A stretch of DNA of 64,000 nucleotides from Alnus glutinosa. Its lineage: Eukaryota; Streptophyta; Magnoliopsida; Fagales; Betulaceae. Shown in pieces: positions 1 to 13,237 of this stretch (position 1 is its first letter; each line of letters begins with the position of its first letter). The stretch is taken from positions 32,615,261 to 32,679,260 of the forward strand of contig NC_084889.1 in NCBI RefSeq assembly GCF_958979055.1. The letters are read 5' to 3'. The notes beneath the pieces were generated by a model, which ran no database searches, was not told the DNA's origin, and saw only the letters and a list, made by a program, of their open reading frames with translations. The position numbers and the translations under genes are program-made.

Positions 1-2695
1 TATCTCTTGCAACCATACCAAGCCCAATAGAGTTATTTTGTTTACTGATGGCTGCATCCCAATTGACTTTTATATGATCATGTGGAGGGGGCTTCCAAGC
101 TTGTTGAAACCCCACTGGATGCTCAGTATGTGACTCAGATGTAGACTGATCTGGATTTGAGCACCGCATAAATTCCTCTAGAGTCACTTTTGCTCCTGCA
201 AGTATGTCAGATGGGGAAGAAAAGACTCCTTCAAAAATAAAAGAGTTTCTTCTCAACCACAACCTTCTAGCCGTTATCACCATCAATTCCATAGTTTCTT
301 TTGTGAAACGCACCTGAAATTCTTCAAACAGAGTTAGGAAGGAGCTATAGTTAGTCCCACACTTCTGAAAATTTGACAGTGATCCTCCCCAGACATCCTG
401 CGCCGCCGGACAAGTCCACAAAACATGGATCACAGTTTCCCTCTCCGTTTTACACATTGGGCACAATTCATCCTCAATCACTTTTCTGCGCACCAGGTTT
501 ACCCGAGTTGGCAATATATCATTGATAGCCCGCCATATAAACACTTTCACCTGATTTGGGACTCTGAGGCCCCATAGAAGCTTCCACATCCCTTGGTCAC
601 TACTCCCTGAAGAACTTTGTCCTCTATCCATGTCATGCAAACTGTATCCCAAGTGATATGCACTCCTAACTGTGAATTTGCCATCTTTTGTGTCCTTCCA
701 TATCAGTCTGTCCTGGGGAAGATTAGGACTTAGAGGAATATTCAATATGACCTCTGCCTCCTCCTTCATAAACACTTCCCTAATGAGATCTTCTTTCCAC
801 ACACCACGGTCTTGATCAATAATCTCCCCCACTAAAGCATTCGAATCAATAAGTCTAGGAAAGGATTGGACAGTGTGGAGAGTTGGAGTTGGCAGCCACC
901 GAGACTTCCATATGCTTATTGATCGACCATCACCCACCCTCCACAACAAACCCTGTTCCAATAATTCCCTGGCATTGCAGATGCTCCTCCATACAAAAGA
1001 TGCGCGGGGCCCAATTTTAGCTTCCATAAAAGTGGAGGAAGGATGGTATTTGGCCTGTAATATCCGTGAAATAAGTGAATCCGGATTTTGTAGAATTCTC
1101 CATCCTTGCTTTGCTAACATGGCCTTGTTGAAAAGGACCAAATCCCTAAACCCAAGTCCTCCTACCACCTTTGATTTACTCATTCTTTCCCAGCTCATCC
1201 AGTGGATTTTAGAAGACTTCGACATATGATTCCACCAAAAAATTTGCATCAACGCATTGAGCTCCTTACATAACGAAACAGGTAACTGGAAGACACTCAT
1301 GCAGTAAGTGGGAATAGCCTGAACCACGGCTTTAACTAACACCTCCTTCCCTGCCTGTGATAGGAACTGCACTTTCCAATTTGACAATTTATTATTCACC
1401 TGCTCCTTTATGTATTGGAAAGCTTGTGCCCTTGATTTACCCACAAAAGTAGGAAGGCCAAGATATGCGTCAATGCGGAGTGTTTCTGTTAGCCCTGATA
1501 GTTGTAAGATCTCCTGCCTTCTTTCCCAACTTGTATTACGACTGAAAAACACTGAGGTCTTCTGCACATTTAGTTTCTGACCTGAGGCTTGTTCATATCT
1601 GCCCAGAATTCGCATCAACCTTCTCCATTCAACAGCATTAGATTTACAAAACAGAATGCTGTCATCAGCAAAAAACAGATGACTAATTCTCGGTCCCTTC
1701 GGAGAGGTTGGAACCCCTGAAATATGTCCTCTCTGCTCAGCTCTCCCAAGTAATGCGCTAAGACCTTCTGCACATATAAGAAATAAATATGGGGAGATTG
1801 GGTCCCCTTGTCTGAGTCCTCTTGATGGCTGAATATTCCCAACCGGGCTTCCATTTACCAAAACTGCATACCGGACAGAGGTTACACACTTCATCACTAA
1901 ATCAACCCAACGTACATCAAATCCCAATCTTAGCATCGCAGCTCTTAGATATCTCCATTCAACCCTATCATAAGCTTTACTCATATCAAGCTTTACCCCC
2001 ATATATCCCACCCGGCTCCACATTCTTTGCTGCATTGTGTGCATTGTTTCAAAAGCCACAATTACATTATCAGAAATTAACCTGCCAGGTATAAAAGCAC
2101 TCTGTGTAGAAGATATAATATGGGGCAAGACTGCTTTAAGACGATTGGCCAAAACCTTTGAGACCAATTTGTAAATGACATTACATAAACTTATTGGTCT
2201 AAATTCAGAGACATGCACCGGACTATGCACCTTAGGAATGAGTGCAATATGAGTTGTATTTATTCCTCTGTCCAGGACACCCGTTTGGAAAAAATGATTT
2301 ACAGCAGAGCATACCTCATTGTGAATTATGGCCCAGTTGGATTGGTAGAAACAGGCTGAGAAGCCATCCGGACCTGGGGCCTTCATGGCTGGCATGTCGT
2401 GCATCGCAGCAGAAATTTCCTCCACAGACAACTCTGCCAATAGATTTTTATTCATCTCCTCAGTCACTCTCCTCTCAAGGGCATTCAGACAGTCTTCCAT
2501 ATCTTCTTCTCTTCCTGCCCTGAAAAGATCCGAAAAATAGGAAACAAATGCTGACTCAATTTGTTCCTGAGTTGTACACTCCAATCCCTCCATATTTTGA
2601 ATTTTCTGAATAGTAGCCCGTTGCTTCCTCTGGGTGGCACATGCATGGAAAAATTTTGTATTACGATCTCCAAACTGCAACCAATTTACCTTAGC
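1..2695 (-). CDS. LINE ORF2, 3' part: reverse transcriptase, zf-RVT, start of RNase H (partial)
   Basis: Reading leftward from 2695 the frame stays open to the window edge (about 898 codons). RT landmarks in order: APGPDGFSACF (about 2375), EFRPISLCN, AFIPGRLISDN, KLDMSKAYDRVEW, RQGDPISPYLF (about 1805) and the catalytic FFADDS (about 1661-1675). After the thumb region come the zf-RVT zinc region (LCPMCKTERETVIHVLWTC, about 425-480) and, at the left edge, the first RNase H strand (KVNWDAA) with its first Asp. No in-frame stop was found. It joins the endonuclease part in frame across the LTR insertion, so this LINE was intact here when interrupted. The C-terminus lies outside the window. Confidence 0.9.
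2691..2695. repeat. Target site duplication, left (TTAGC)
   Basis: Five bases preceding LTR 1 are repeated exactly after LTR 3 (20276-20280). They lie within a codon pair of LINE ORF2 and mark one integration event for the whole array. Confidence 0.9.
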
Positions 2696-5600
2696 TGTAA
2701 CGCCCCAGATTTTAAAACATATTAATATTTTGAGTAAAGATGGAAAATAATTATTTTCTATCTTTTTATAATATTTGCAATTGATTTAATGAACTGTATT
2801 ATAATAAAACTGGTAATTATTTATAACCGAATATTACTGAGTTAAAATAGACAAATGATTAATCATTAGATTAATTATCTTTATTTTATGGTTGTGCAAA
2901 ATATTATTTTGACACTTTATTATTTAGTATAATAAATACTATGTCTATTAAACCTCGTAATAAAATGTTTTCATTTATGAAACGAACTAGACTCAAAACG
3001 GGTTTAAAATGTTACTCTAATGATTTATTAAATTGATAAAGACCTAGTGTAAAAGAATTACCTACTAAATAATTTAATCTACACCGAATGCTTTATTTTT
3101 CATAAACTAATCAAATCTATTCACATCCCCATCTTTGAAATACAACTCATTCATACACTACCGTAGTAATGATTCCATTCACTCATCACCCTCACATTTT
3201 TAAAATCCAACTTATTCTCCACTTTGATTTTAATATGCCTCCCTCATCATTTTGTCTCTTATTCTAAATATTTTATTACCCTCTTTTCTTCAACATCTTC
3301 CTTATTCTTGACTTCTTTCCATTCTTCCACCGGCGCACTATTTCAACATTTCCTTATTGTTAATAATTTATAATAAGTATAACCTTCTTTTTCTTCTTAT
3401 TCTCTCCCATTATTCTCTATTATTAGTTATATATATATATATATGGGTAATGGCCGGCTGTTTAACATTGGATGTGTATTATTATATTATCTCTTCCTTC
3501 CTCCTTCCATTATTCTATTACTTTCTTCCCTCTATTCCTTCTTCTTCTTTCCAGCTCTTCACTAATAATACATGTATATAATTGCAATTGGTGTATTGGC
3601 AATTATGAAGGACAGCTTGTGCGTGAATGTAGGTGTGCTAGCTTATTGAGTCAGGAGAAATATATATTATTTACTAACATGATTGTGGGAAACACAATGA
3701 TCACAAGGAATAACATCATGATGATAGAATATAACTTTTCTTCCTTATATTCTTTCTTCTTCTTTCTCTCTTCTTGGAGTTCTTCGTTTCTCCTTACCGA
3801 ACACAGTGAGATAAGTTGAGAGTGAGAGAGATTGAGTGACTGAGAGAAGGAGAATTGCAGAGGGAGAAACCGGTTCTGCCGTAGCCGTGCGTGACCCAGC
3901 CGACCCGGCGTCGACCCAGGGGCAACTCCGACGGGTTCTGGCCGTGACCGGCGAACCCAGCAACCCGGATTTCCAAGCATCTCATTCCTTCCGAACAACC
4001 GAAGCGTGACCAAACCTAGAACCGGATTCTAGCCAATTCCCCAAATGCGAGACGCCAGTGGACACCAAGAAGACCTGATTTGGGCCATGTTTCCAGTAGG
4101 CCAGAAGAACCTACAGATTTATCCAACCCAATCTAATCTGACCTGCAAGCCCAACCCAACAGCAATCCACAAATCGATTTCAGCCCAGACCCGCAAGCCC
4201 ATCAACCCAGACCCAGCAGCCCAAAACCCATAAGCCCCACAAACTAGTTCTAAACCAGCAACCCACAAGCCCAAAGCCCAGACCGAAGCCATTAAACCCA
4301 GCAGTAACCCATACCCACTGAGCTTGACCCGAACCCGGAACCCCGACCCGCCGGCGACCCGCCGCCGGCAGTTTCTCCGGCGACTTTCCGGCCACTTTCC
4401 GGCCACTTTTCCGGCGACTTTCCGGCCACTTTCCGGCTATTTTCCCCGGCGACCAAACTCACCGTTTCGCTGGATTTTCGAGTGGAAATCCTTAATGTGA
4501 GTTTCTAAGTTTTTAATTAACTTAATGGTATATATTTACATAAAATCAAGTAACTAGTATATTAGAATATAACTTTAATAATTATAGAATTGAATATTCT
4601 TATTATAACTTATTTATGTATATTATATTTTGAAAAATATATATACTCTAAGGTATTGATTATGTTTGATTATTGATAATTAATGAGTGATGTTGTTTAA
4701 ACTAAGGGCTTGATTAATTATAAAACTCTAGAATTAAAGAACGATTTCATGAGTTTAATCATGTAATGCATTGTTTTAGAAATTGAGTATTATAGAAATT
4801 GAGCATGCTGTATTATTATGATTTCTCAAATATATTGGTTGAAATAATTGTTAATATGTTTTATTAATTGGTTTGGTAATTGGATTGATGTTCCCTAAAA
4901 GGGATTAGGTTTTGTTAGAAAAATACATAGGTTTCTTGTTGGTTGATTTCTCTATGCTATAGAGAATGATATTAAGAATTTTAGATTGTACTCGAGTGAT
5001 TACTTGAGACCTAGATTAGATGTTACTCCAAAGTATTGATTTGCTAATTGATTAAGTAAATATTCATAAATATAAGTGATTTTCCAATTAATAGATGATC
5101 GCTTCTATGTATGTGTCTATGTATAAAAATAGAATTCATGTTGAGGCATGAGTTTCTAGAAAGTAATGATATTGACCTTGTATGCACATGTATATGTGTT
5201 TGATGCAGATGATGAATTGAGACAGCACAAAAAGGACTGTAAGTATTTTTATACTTACTGAGGGTAGCACTGGATTTCAGTAATGTTGTGTTTATGTTTT
5301 ATTTTAATTGGATGCGTGTGACTGATTATTGCATACTGTTAATAATCAACCTATTAATATTGGGCGCGACGTCTCCCAAAGGTTCATGATAGAGTTGAAC
5401 CGGAAACAATAATAATCATATTGATTGGGACGGCTTTCAAAGTACTAGAGGAGGGAGGTCTCCGATAGTGCGAAAACAAGTTAATTAAAATGTAATGTAG
5501 AGGGGACGGCCTCGAGAAACACGATTAAACGGGGGGACGTGCCCTTACAAGAGAGGAGTGTAATCACTATATAAACTGTTAAACTTTGCATGAAAAACTA

Positions 5601-6171
5601 TCACCTCATCATTATGTCATATCTGTTCCTTAAAATAACGCATAAATCATGATGTTGTTGAATGACAGTTAGCTCACTTATGGAACTATGGGATTGTGGT
5701 TATAACCACCTTCTCATAGATGACTGTGCAGGCACAGACACTGACGAGTATCAGGATTATCAGGAGCCTTATGATGATTCTGGTTTCATAGATGAGACTG
5801 TCTAAAGTCTCATTTTTATGATAGACTTGCTGAACAGTTTATCTCCCATGTCGTTATTAGGTTTTATTTTATGTACTTTCTAGACATCTTATGCTTTATT
5901 TTATGGTTTGTAATATGATTACTATTACATAGAACGTGTGCCGTGGTGGCCCTTATGTTATTGATTTTATGTGTATTTATTTGTAAGACCTTTTATTATT
6001 ATTTTAATGTAAGTTGAGGTATTTAATTTAAAGGCTCTAATGTGTTATTTAATCCAAGCCTGTTAGATAAATTATATTTTCCGCTGCCAGTTTATACTCT
6101 GATGATGTAGTAATGTCACGTGGAAATCGAAATTTTCACTTACGCCTTTTTGTAAAAGGCGGGGCGTTACA
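2696..6171 (+). repeat. LTR 1 of the tandem array
   Basis: A 3,476-bp long terminal repeat starting TGTAACGCC and ending GGCGTTACA. It is AT-rich at both ends, with a GC-rich block around 3870-4460 that contains repeated TTTCCGGCCAC units and CCGGCGA motifs. It contains no gene; small open frames inside it recur identically in all three LTRs and look like chance. Confidence 0.93.
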
Positions 6172-6174
6172 GTA

Positions 6175-6186
6175 TGGTATCAGAGC
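6175..6186 (+). other. Primer binding site, unit 1 (initiator tRNA-Met type)
   Basis: TGGTATCAGAGC lies three bases after LTR 1. It matches the usual plant primer site complementary to the 3' end of initiator tRNA-Met. Confidence 0.85.
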
Positions 6187-8128
6187 GGTTTGCTCTGTGG
6201 CCTAGTGAACATTCAGAGTCATACTGTAACTTAGGTAAGTTACAGTATGGTATCTAAGGCTATCAGACTTGACCTTAGGAGTCTAGGATTAACACAAGAG
6301 CTATAGGAAAATTGAACTTTTTATAAACTCCTTAAAAGCTTTTGTATGAAGTTAAGCAACGTAAGAGAATAGTAACTATCATTAATGGTTAGGATTTTTA
6401 TGCTTGTATGAATGTATGCATTATATGGTTCCTATGACTATATGTTTTCATAGCTATGCAACTTAGGAAACATATTGATATGATCTTTTAAAAATTGCAT
6501 GCCAAATAAAGAATGTACTATGAATATACGTAAGAATAATATTATTAACCACTGCGTACAGTTAGGACTTGTGTAGCATGATGACTTATTCCTCTATAGA
6601 TATTGGACGATGTATGTTTGTATATGCTACCTATCCTTGATAAAATAGTACACCACACTACCTTCGATAAATCGATCATATCTTTAAATTTATTTACTTA
6701 GTTTTCGTGTATGATCTCTAAGTTATCAGTAGCTTTATAACATTAAGTATGAATACTTTACAGTTATCGATAAATGTTTGAATTATTATCTGTCTAGTGT
6801 AGAGTCGAATAGATATGCCTTATTTGATGTTAACAATTTGGATGTTTTAAGTACAGAAGGATTTTACCATAATCATGATCTCAGCATCATGATGATAAGA
6901 TTCTTGGTTTTGGGCATTAGGCGGCAGCATGCCTATGATAAACGGAAGATTTGAGGTATGGAAGTATAATTGATCTTATAATTAGACTGAATAATACTTA
7001 GTATTATTGTGAGACATAATCTTGAAATGCTCTTTGGAGATATAACTTGCATAATCTTGATACTTGATATCTTTACAGATTTATGAATATTAAATTGATA
7101 GATTGATATAGCACTTTATTGATGTACTTAGAATTGATAGTTGTCCTATGATCATGATAAGGTTAACCTTGGAATCAAAAGAACATATATTGAGATTTTG
7201 AGGTACACCTGATTAACCGTAGAGAGTAAGGAAAAGATAAATCTTAAGGATTAATGATTCATGGCTTGTTGTATTACGAGCATCTATGGTACCTTTTGAA
7301 GATAGGTATATAATTAGTAGATTGATGGATCATGTGAATTTTGAGGATATATAAGTATGTCATTTAGATATGTTATGATTAACAAATATCTGTCATCTTG
7401 TATATGATATCTTTTGGAGATAGGGGCATAAATTATAGATTTCTAATTTATCGGAATATATATATTCGATGATCTATAGGGAAAGGAATTGATTAAATAA
7501 TTTGATGACACTTGGAGATATTGTCTTTTTATGCATTTGATAAACTCTGGAGAAAGTTAGAAATTTATGGATTGATAAATTGTTGAGGTTTTCTAAAGCT
7601 TAAGTGAATTGATATAACTGATTTGATCAATAGATTTGATGATTTTTGGAGAGAATATTTTCCCTATGCATCTGACGAACTTTGGAGAAGTTTATATATA
7701 TTTGAGGTCTTTCTAGAGCTTAAGTTAAATAAAATTTTGATTTTGTGATTCTTAGATATCCTTGCTTGGCAGATAAGTTTATAATTAGCAGATCTGAGTA
7801 TTGATTGACTGCATAACTAAATTGGAGTAATATTAGGGTTTTAAACTATTGCAATTTGATGATGATAGTAATTATGCAGGAATAAGAAAGAAGATCATAG
7901 TTCAAAAGATTACAGACGTATTAGAGAATAAGAACGGTACGTAGAAATTATTGTCTTACAAGATGAACCACTTTAGATTTAAAGAAAAATATAAACTTGC
8001 AAACAGGACCTTTTCTGCACCATTCCCGGAGAATACTGGTATGCTCATACCTGCAGGTATTTCATAATACTGCAGTTAGTTATTTATTTTTGTAAATAAA
8101 AATTTGCTAGATCAAATAGAATACCTGG

Positions 8129-8695
8129 CTAAGCCTCAGGGCGGAAAACCCTAAGATTTTGGACTGCACGCAAGAGATCCTGGTGTTGTCCTTGAAGACG
8201 ATTGGTGTTCTGCTCCAAGTCAGCATACCTCTTTTCCAAGTCTTTCGCATAGGAATTCACCACCTTCTTCAACCTTTTATTCTCCTGCTGAAGAATCCGA
8301 TTCCTTCGCCTAAAGTCCATATACATTCGCTGCAAAGTCAAATTTTGAGCTTTCAACGCTTGAATTTCGTTCCCTCGAGCTTGCAGACGGCGAGCCATAT
8401 TGGAAACAGAAGAGGCGCCCTGAATACTAAATGCCAGGGAGTCATTGATGGCTTGGGCATCGGTCCTATCTGCCAACAACTTTTCATCTCGAGGAGTCAT
8501 GATGCCTTGAGCTACGGATACAGCTACTGCATCACTCAGCATCGCAGAGTCATTAGTCAGAAGAGGACCTCTCTGAGATAGGAACAATGGACGCCAAATC
8601 TCTGGTACTACAGGCGCAGTATTTAGATCAAAATTATTTTGAGAAGATGAGGAAGCCATTTTTGGAAAAACTAAGGAAATGATGATACTCCTCAA
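8129..8695 (-). CDS. Antisense coiled-coil ORF of the LTR array, copy 1
   Basis: 188 codons, transcribed opposite to the host element and placed between the non-coding part and the 3' LTR. A second Met at residue 13 (8659), opening MASSSSQNNFDLN, looks a better start than the first. Residues 13-45 are polar and Pro-rich. About 75-175 form a long heptad-like, basic and acidic coiled coil (Met-Ala-Arg-Arg-Leu-Gln, then repeated Leu and Glu or Lys spacing), predicting a dimer or filament. No enzyme motif, zinc finger or membrane segment is present. Antisense extra ORFs in this position are known in some plant Ty3/gypsy lineages (for example gene23 of maize Grande). I cannot tell whether this one is related. 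It is identical to the copy at 15180-15746. Function unknown. Confidence 0.65.
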   Translation of the reverse strand: MRSIIISLVFPKMASSSSQNNFDLNTAPVVPEIWRPLFLSQRGPLLTNDSAMLSDAVAVSVAQGIMTPRDEKLLADRTDAQAINDSLAFSIQGASSVSNMARRLQARGNEIQALKAQNLTLQRMYMDFRRRNRILQQENKRLKKVVNSYAKDLEKRYADLEQNTNRLQGQHQDLLRAVQNLRVFRPEA

Positions 8696-8977
8696 AGGAT
8701 CTGAAGGAGAGAAGATAGAAATGAAGCTGTTATTCGAAAGATCTGAAGGGAAGGAATGAGAACTTAATCAGTGGACGAGACGCAGTCTAATCAACGTCAT
8801 TCTGGGCGCAGCCGCCTCTACCACTTGTGGACAGCCCTCGAATCACGAGTGCTCTTCTTTTCGGCTTTCACCCTTTTCACCTTCTCGAATTTCGAATTCA
8901 CCTAATAGCTTTTCCGGATTTCTCGCCGCACTTTTCGCACCGTGCAGAGCTGGATGAGCATTCCGAGAAAAGGAGAG

Positions 8978-9041
8978 AGCGTATCACGATACGCTGTCGG
9001 CACCACTTGCACCGTTGCCTCTCAAATCTCCTCTATAAATA
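8978..9041 (+). promoter_or_regulatory. Internal promoter-like region of the LTR array, copy 1 (palindrome plus TATA box)
   Basis: A perfect palindrome with 8-base arms around AC (AGCGTATCACGATACGCT, 8978-8995) lies about 40 bp before a consensus plant TATA box, TATAAATA (9034-9041), followed by a CT-rich leader. The minus strand reads TATTTATA at the same place, so a divergent role for the antisense ORF about 340 bp away is possible. This is a motif-based inference; the same layout recurs at 16029-16092. Confidence 0.45.
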
Positions 9042-9733
9042 CACTCGTCTTCCCTCATGCAAAGCACACCTTTCAGCTCTCAACCCTTCATATTTTGAAG
9101 AGCCAAATCTTTCTTCTAAGCCGAACGCATCATCGCTGCTTGAAAGAGATGATGCAGTTCCATAACCAATTTCAAAGCCTAAAGATAGAAATATGCAGCA
9201 TCACCACCAGATTCACAAACAACGAAGCAAGACTATTCTTGATCATACTATCCGGAAGCAAGATTATCCTTGATCACGCTTCTGAGATGAAGTATCTTTC
9301 TCTTCCTTCGCATCACCATAAACTTTTCTGGCATCTACTCTCAATCCGGTGATGGCGATCTATGACAGAAGAGAGAGAGCACTACGATATGAGTACCGCA
9401 CTCGTATCCTTTCTGGATTGCTTGCCTTGACTTCCTTTCCTTCTTGGATTCCATGTTTCCGTTTAGCAAGCTTTCCACCAAGATTATCAGAAGACATCAT
9501 CACAAAAGAAATTTGTTGTACAAGAAATTTTCCGATAATGAGAAATAAACTTTTTTTTTCCTTTTCTACAACTTACACTTCAGCTTAATTTGTCATACAG
9601 TGTTGAGTGTTTGTTTTGCTTGTTTATAATTAGATGCTTCTTATAAAATCTGCATCACTAGACTTAAAAATTTAAGAATTTAAATATTTCTATGTGAATC
9701 ATAGTTTACGAATTTCGAGGACGAAATTCTTTT

Positions 9734-9746
9734 AAGGGGGGAAGGA
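9734..9746 (+). other. Polypurine tract, unit 1
   Basis: AAGGGGGGAAGGA abuts the start of LTR 2. It is preceded by a TTTCGAGGACGAAATTC motif often seen at the 3' end of plant Ty3/gypsy internal regions. Confidence 0.85.
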
Positions 9747-12700
9747 TGTAACGCCCCAGATTTTAAAACATATTAATATTTTGAGTAAAGATGGAAAATA
9801 ATTATTTTCTATCTTTTTATAATATTTGCAATTGATTTAATGAACTGTATTATAATAAAACTGGTAATTATTTATAACCGAATATTACTGAGTTAAAATA
9901 GACAAATGATTAATCATTAGATTAATTATCTTTATTTTATGGTTGTGCAAAATATTATTTTGACACTTTATTATTTAGTATAATAAATACTATGTCTATT
10001 AAACCTCGTAATAAAATGTTTTCATTTATGAAACGAACTAGACTCAAAACGGGTTTAAAATGTTACTCTAATGATTTATTAAATTGATAAAGACCTAGTG
10101 TAAAAGAATTACCTACTAAATAATTTAATCTACACCGAATGCTTTATTTTTCATAAACTAATCAAATCTATTCACATCCCCATCTTTGAAATACAACTCA
10201 TTCATACACTACCGTAGTAATGATTCCATTCACTCATCACCCTCACATTTTTAAAATCCAACTTATTCTCCACTTTGATTTTAATATGCCTCCCTCATCA
10301 TTTTGTCTCTTATTCTAAATATTTTATTACCCTCTTTTCTTCAACATCTTCCTTATTCTTGACTTCTTTCCATTCTTCCACCGGCGCACTATTTCAACAT
10401 TTCCTTATTGTTAATAATTTATAATAAGTATAACCTTCTTTTTCTTCTTATTCTCTCCCATTATTCTCTATTATTAGTTATATATATATATATATGGGTA
10501 ATGGCCGGCTGTTTAACATTGGATGTGTATTATTATATTATCTCTTCCTTCCTCCTTCCATTATTCTATTACTTTCTTCCCTCTATTCCTTCTTCTTCTT
10601 TCCAGCTCTTCACTAATAATACATGTATATAATTGCAATTGGTGTATTGGCAATTATGAAGGACAGCTTGTGCGTGAATGTAGGTGTGCTAGCTTATTGA
10701 GTCAGGAGAAATATATATTATTTACTAACATGATTGTGGGAAACACAATGATCACAAGGAATAACATCATGATGATAGAATATAACTTTTCTTCCTTATA
10801 TTCTTTCTTCTTCTTTCTCTCTTCTTGGAGTTCTTCGTTTCTCCTTACCGAACACAGTGAGATAAGTTGAGAGTGAGAGAGATTGAGTGACTGAGAGAAG
10901 GAGAATTGCAGAGGGAGAAACCGGTTCTGCCGTAGCCGTGCGTGACCCAGCCGACCCGGCGTCGACCCAGGGGCAACTCCGACGGGTTCTGGCCGTGACC
11001 GGCGAACCCAGCAACCCGGATTTCCAAGCATCTCATTCCTTCCGAACAACCGAAGCGTGACCAAACCTAGAACCGGATTCTAGCCAATTCCCCAAATGCG
11101 AGACGCCAGTGGACACCAAGAAGACCTGATTTGGGCCATGTTTCCAGTAGGCCAGAAGAACCTACAGATTTATCCAACCCAATCTAATCTGACCTGCAAG
11201 CCCAACCCAACAGCAATCCACAAATCGATTTCAGCCCAGACCCGCAAGCCCATCAACCCAGACCCAGCAGCCCAAAACCCATAAGCCCCACAAACTAGTT
11301 CTAAACCAGCAACCCACAAGCCCAAAGCCCAGACCGAAGCCATTAAACCCAGCAGTAACCCATACCCACTGAGCTTGACCCGAACCCGGAACCCCGACCC
11401 GCCGGCGACCCGCCGCCGGCAGTTTCTCCGGCGACTTTCCGGCCACTTTCCGGCCACTTTTCCGGCGACTTTCCGGCCACTTTCCGGCTATTTTCCCCGG
11501 CGACCAAACTCACCGTTTCGCTGGATTTTCGAGTGGAAATCCTTAATGTGAGTTTCTAAGTTTTTAATTAACTTAATGGTATATATTTACATAAAATCAA
11601 GTAACTAGTATATTAGAATATAACTTTAATAATTATAGAATTGAATATTCTTATTATAACTTATTTATGTATATTATATTTTGAAAAATATATATACTCT
11701 AAGGTATTGATTATGTTTGATTATTGATAATTAATGAGTGATGTTGTTTAAACTAAGGGCTTGATTAATTATAAAACTCTAGAATTAAAGAACGATTTCA
11801 TGAGTTTAATCATGTAATGCATTGTTTTAGAAATTGAGTATTATAGAAATTGAGCATGCTGTATTATTATGATTTCTCAAATATATTGGTTGAAATAATT
11901 GTTAATATGTTTTATTAATTGGTTTGGTAATTGGATTGATGTTCCCTAAAAGGGATTAGGTTTTGTTAGAAAAATACATAGGTTTCTTGTTGGTTGATTT
12001 CTCTATGCTATAGAGAATGATATTAAGAATTTTAGATTGTACTCGAGTGATTACTTGAGACCTAGATTAGATGTTACTCCAAAGTATTGATTTGCTAATT
12101 GATTAAGTAAATATTCATAAATATAAGTGATTTTCCAATTAATAGATGATCGCTTCTATGTATGTGTCTATGTATAAAAATAGAATTCATGTTGAGGCAT
12201 GAGTTTCTAGAAAGTAATGATATTGACCTTGTATGCACATGTATATGTGTTTGATGCAGATGATGAATTGAGACAGCACAAAAAGGACTGTAAGTATTTT
12301 TATACTTACTGAGGGTAGCACTGGATTTCAGTAATGTTGTGTTTATGTTTTATTTTAATTGGATGCGTGTGACTGATTATTGCATACTGTTAATAATCAA
12401 CCTATTAATATTGGGCGCGACGTCTCCCAAAGGTTCATGATAGAGTTGAACCGGAAACAATAATAATCATATTGATTGGGACGGCTTTCAAAGTACTAGA
12501 GGAGGGAGGTCTCCGATAGTGCGAAAACAAGTTAATTAAAATGTAATGTAGAGGGGACGGCCTCGAGAAACACGATTAAACGGGGGGACGTGCCCTTACA
12601 AGAGAGGAGTGTAATCACTATATAAACTGTTAAACTTTGCATGAAAAACTATCACCTCATCATTATGTCATATCTGTTCCTTAAAATAACGCATAAATCA

Positions 12701-13222
12701 TGATGTTGTTGAATGACAGTTAGCTCACTTATGGAACTATGGGATTGTGGTTATAACCACCTTCTCATAGATGACTGTGCAGGCACAGACACTGACGAGT
12801 ATCAGGATTATCAGGAGCCTTATGATGATTCTGGTTTCATAGATGAGACTGTCTAAAGTCTCATTTTTATGATAGACTTGCTGAACAGTTTATCTCCCAT
12901 GTCGTTATTAGGTTTTATTTTATGTACTTTCTAGACATCTTATGCTTTATTTTATGGTTTGTAATATGATTACTATTACATAGAACGTGTGCCGTGGTGG
13001 CCCTTATGTTATTGATTTTATGTGTATTTATTTGTAAGACCTTTTATTATTATTTTAATGTAAGTTGAGGTATTTAATTTAAAGGCTCTAATGTGTTATT
13101 TAATCCAAGCCTGTTAGATAAATTATATTTTCCGCTGCCAGTTTATACTCTGATGATGTAGTAATGTCACGTGGAAATCGAAATTTTCACTTACGCCTTT
13201 TTGTAAAAGGCGGGGCGTTACA
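9747..13222 (+). repeat. LTR 2 (shared middle LTR) of the tandem array
   Basis: This is 3,476 bp, offset from LTR 1 by exactly 7,051 bp, and identical to it wherever compared by eye. It acts as the 3' LTR of the first unit and the 5' LTR of the second, as expected from unequal LTR recombination. Confidence 0.93.
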
Positions 13223-13225
13223 GTA

Positions 13226-13237
13226 TGGTATCAGAGC
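13226..13237 (+). other. Primer binding site, unit 2 (initiator tRNA-Met type)
   Basis: The same TGGTATCAGAGC motif three bases after LTR 2, at the exact 7,051-bp offset. Confidence 0.85.

Larger units (their letters stand above)
6172..9746 (+). other. Internal region, unit 1 (no gag-pol)
   Basis: 3,575 bp between LTRs 1 and 2. The first 1.95 kb (6190-8128) is AT-rich with no protein signal. Then come the antisense coiled-coil ORF (8129-8695), a regulatory-looking stretch (8700-9060) with an 18-bp palindrome and a TATAAATA box on the plus strand, and about 650 bp up to the polypurine tract. Two overlapping small plus-strand frames lie in the last part (8827-9165, 8942-9352). They follow or span the TATA box but resemble nothing I recognise. 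Confidence 0.85.

Noticed and set aside
1615-1854. 79-codon minus frame within the LINE RT
   Set aside because: It is out of frame with the RT motifs, which read through in another frame.
3357-4406. Small open frames in the LTR (for example 3357-3581, 3651-4013, 4119-4406), repeated in LTRs 2 and 3
   Set aside because: They occupy several frames of the same LTR sequence, have low-complexity or basic composition, no domain, and are identical only because the LTRs are young copies.
8159-8581. 140-codon plus-strand frame opposite the coiled-coil ORF (also 15210-15632)
   Set aside because: It is the mirror of the antisense ORF; the minus-strand reading has the coherent coiled-coil pattern.
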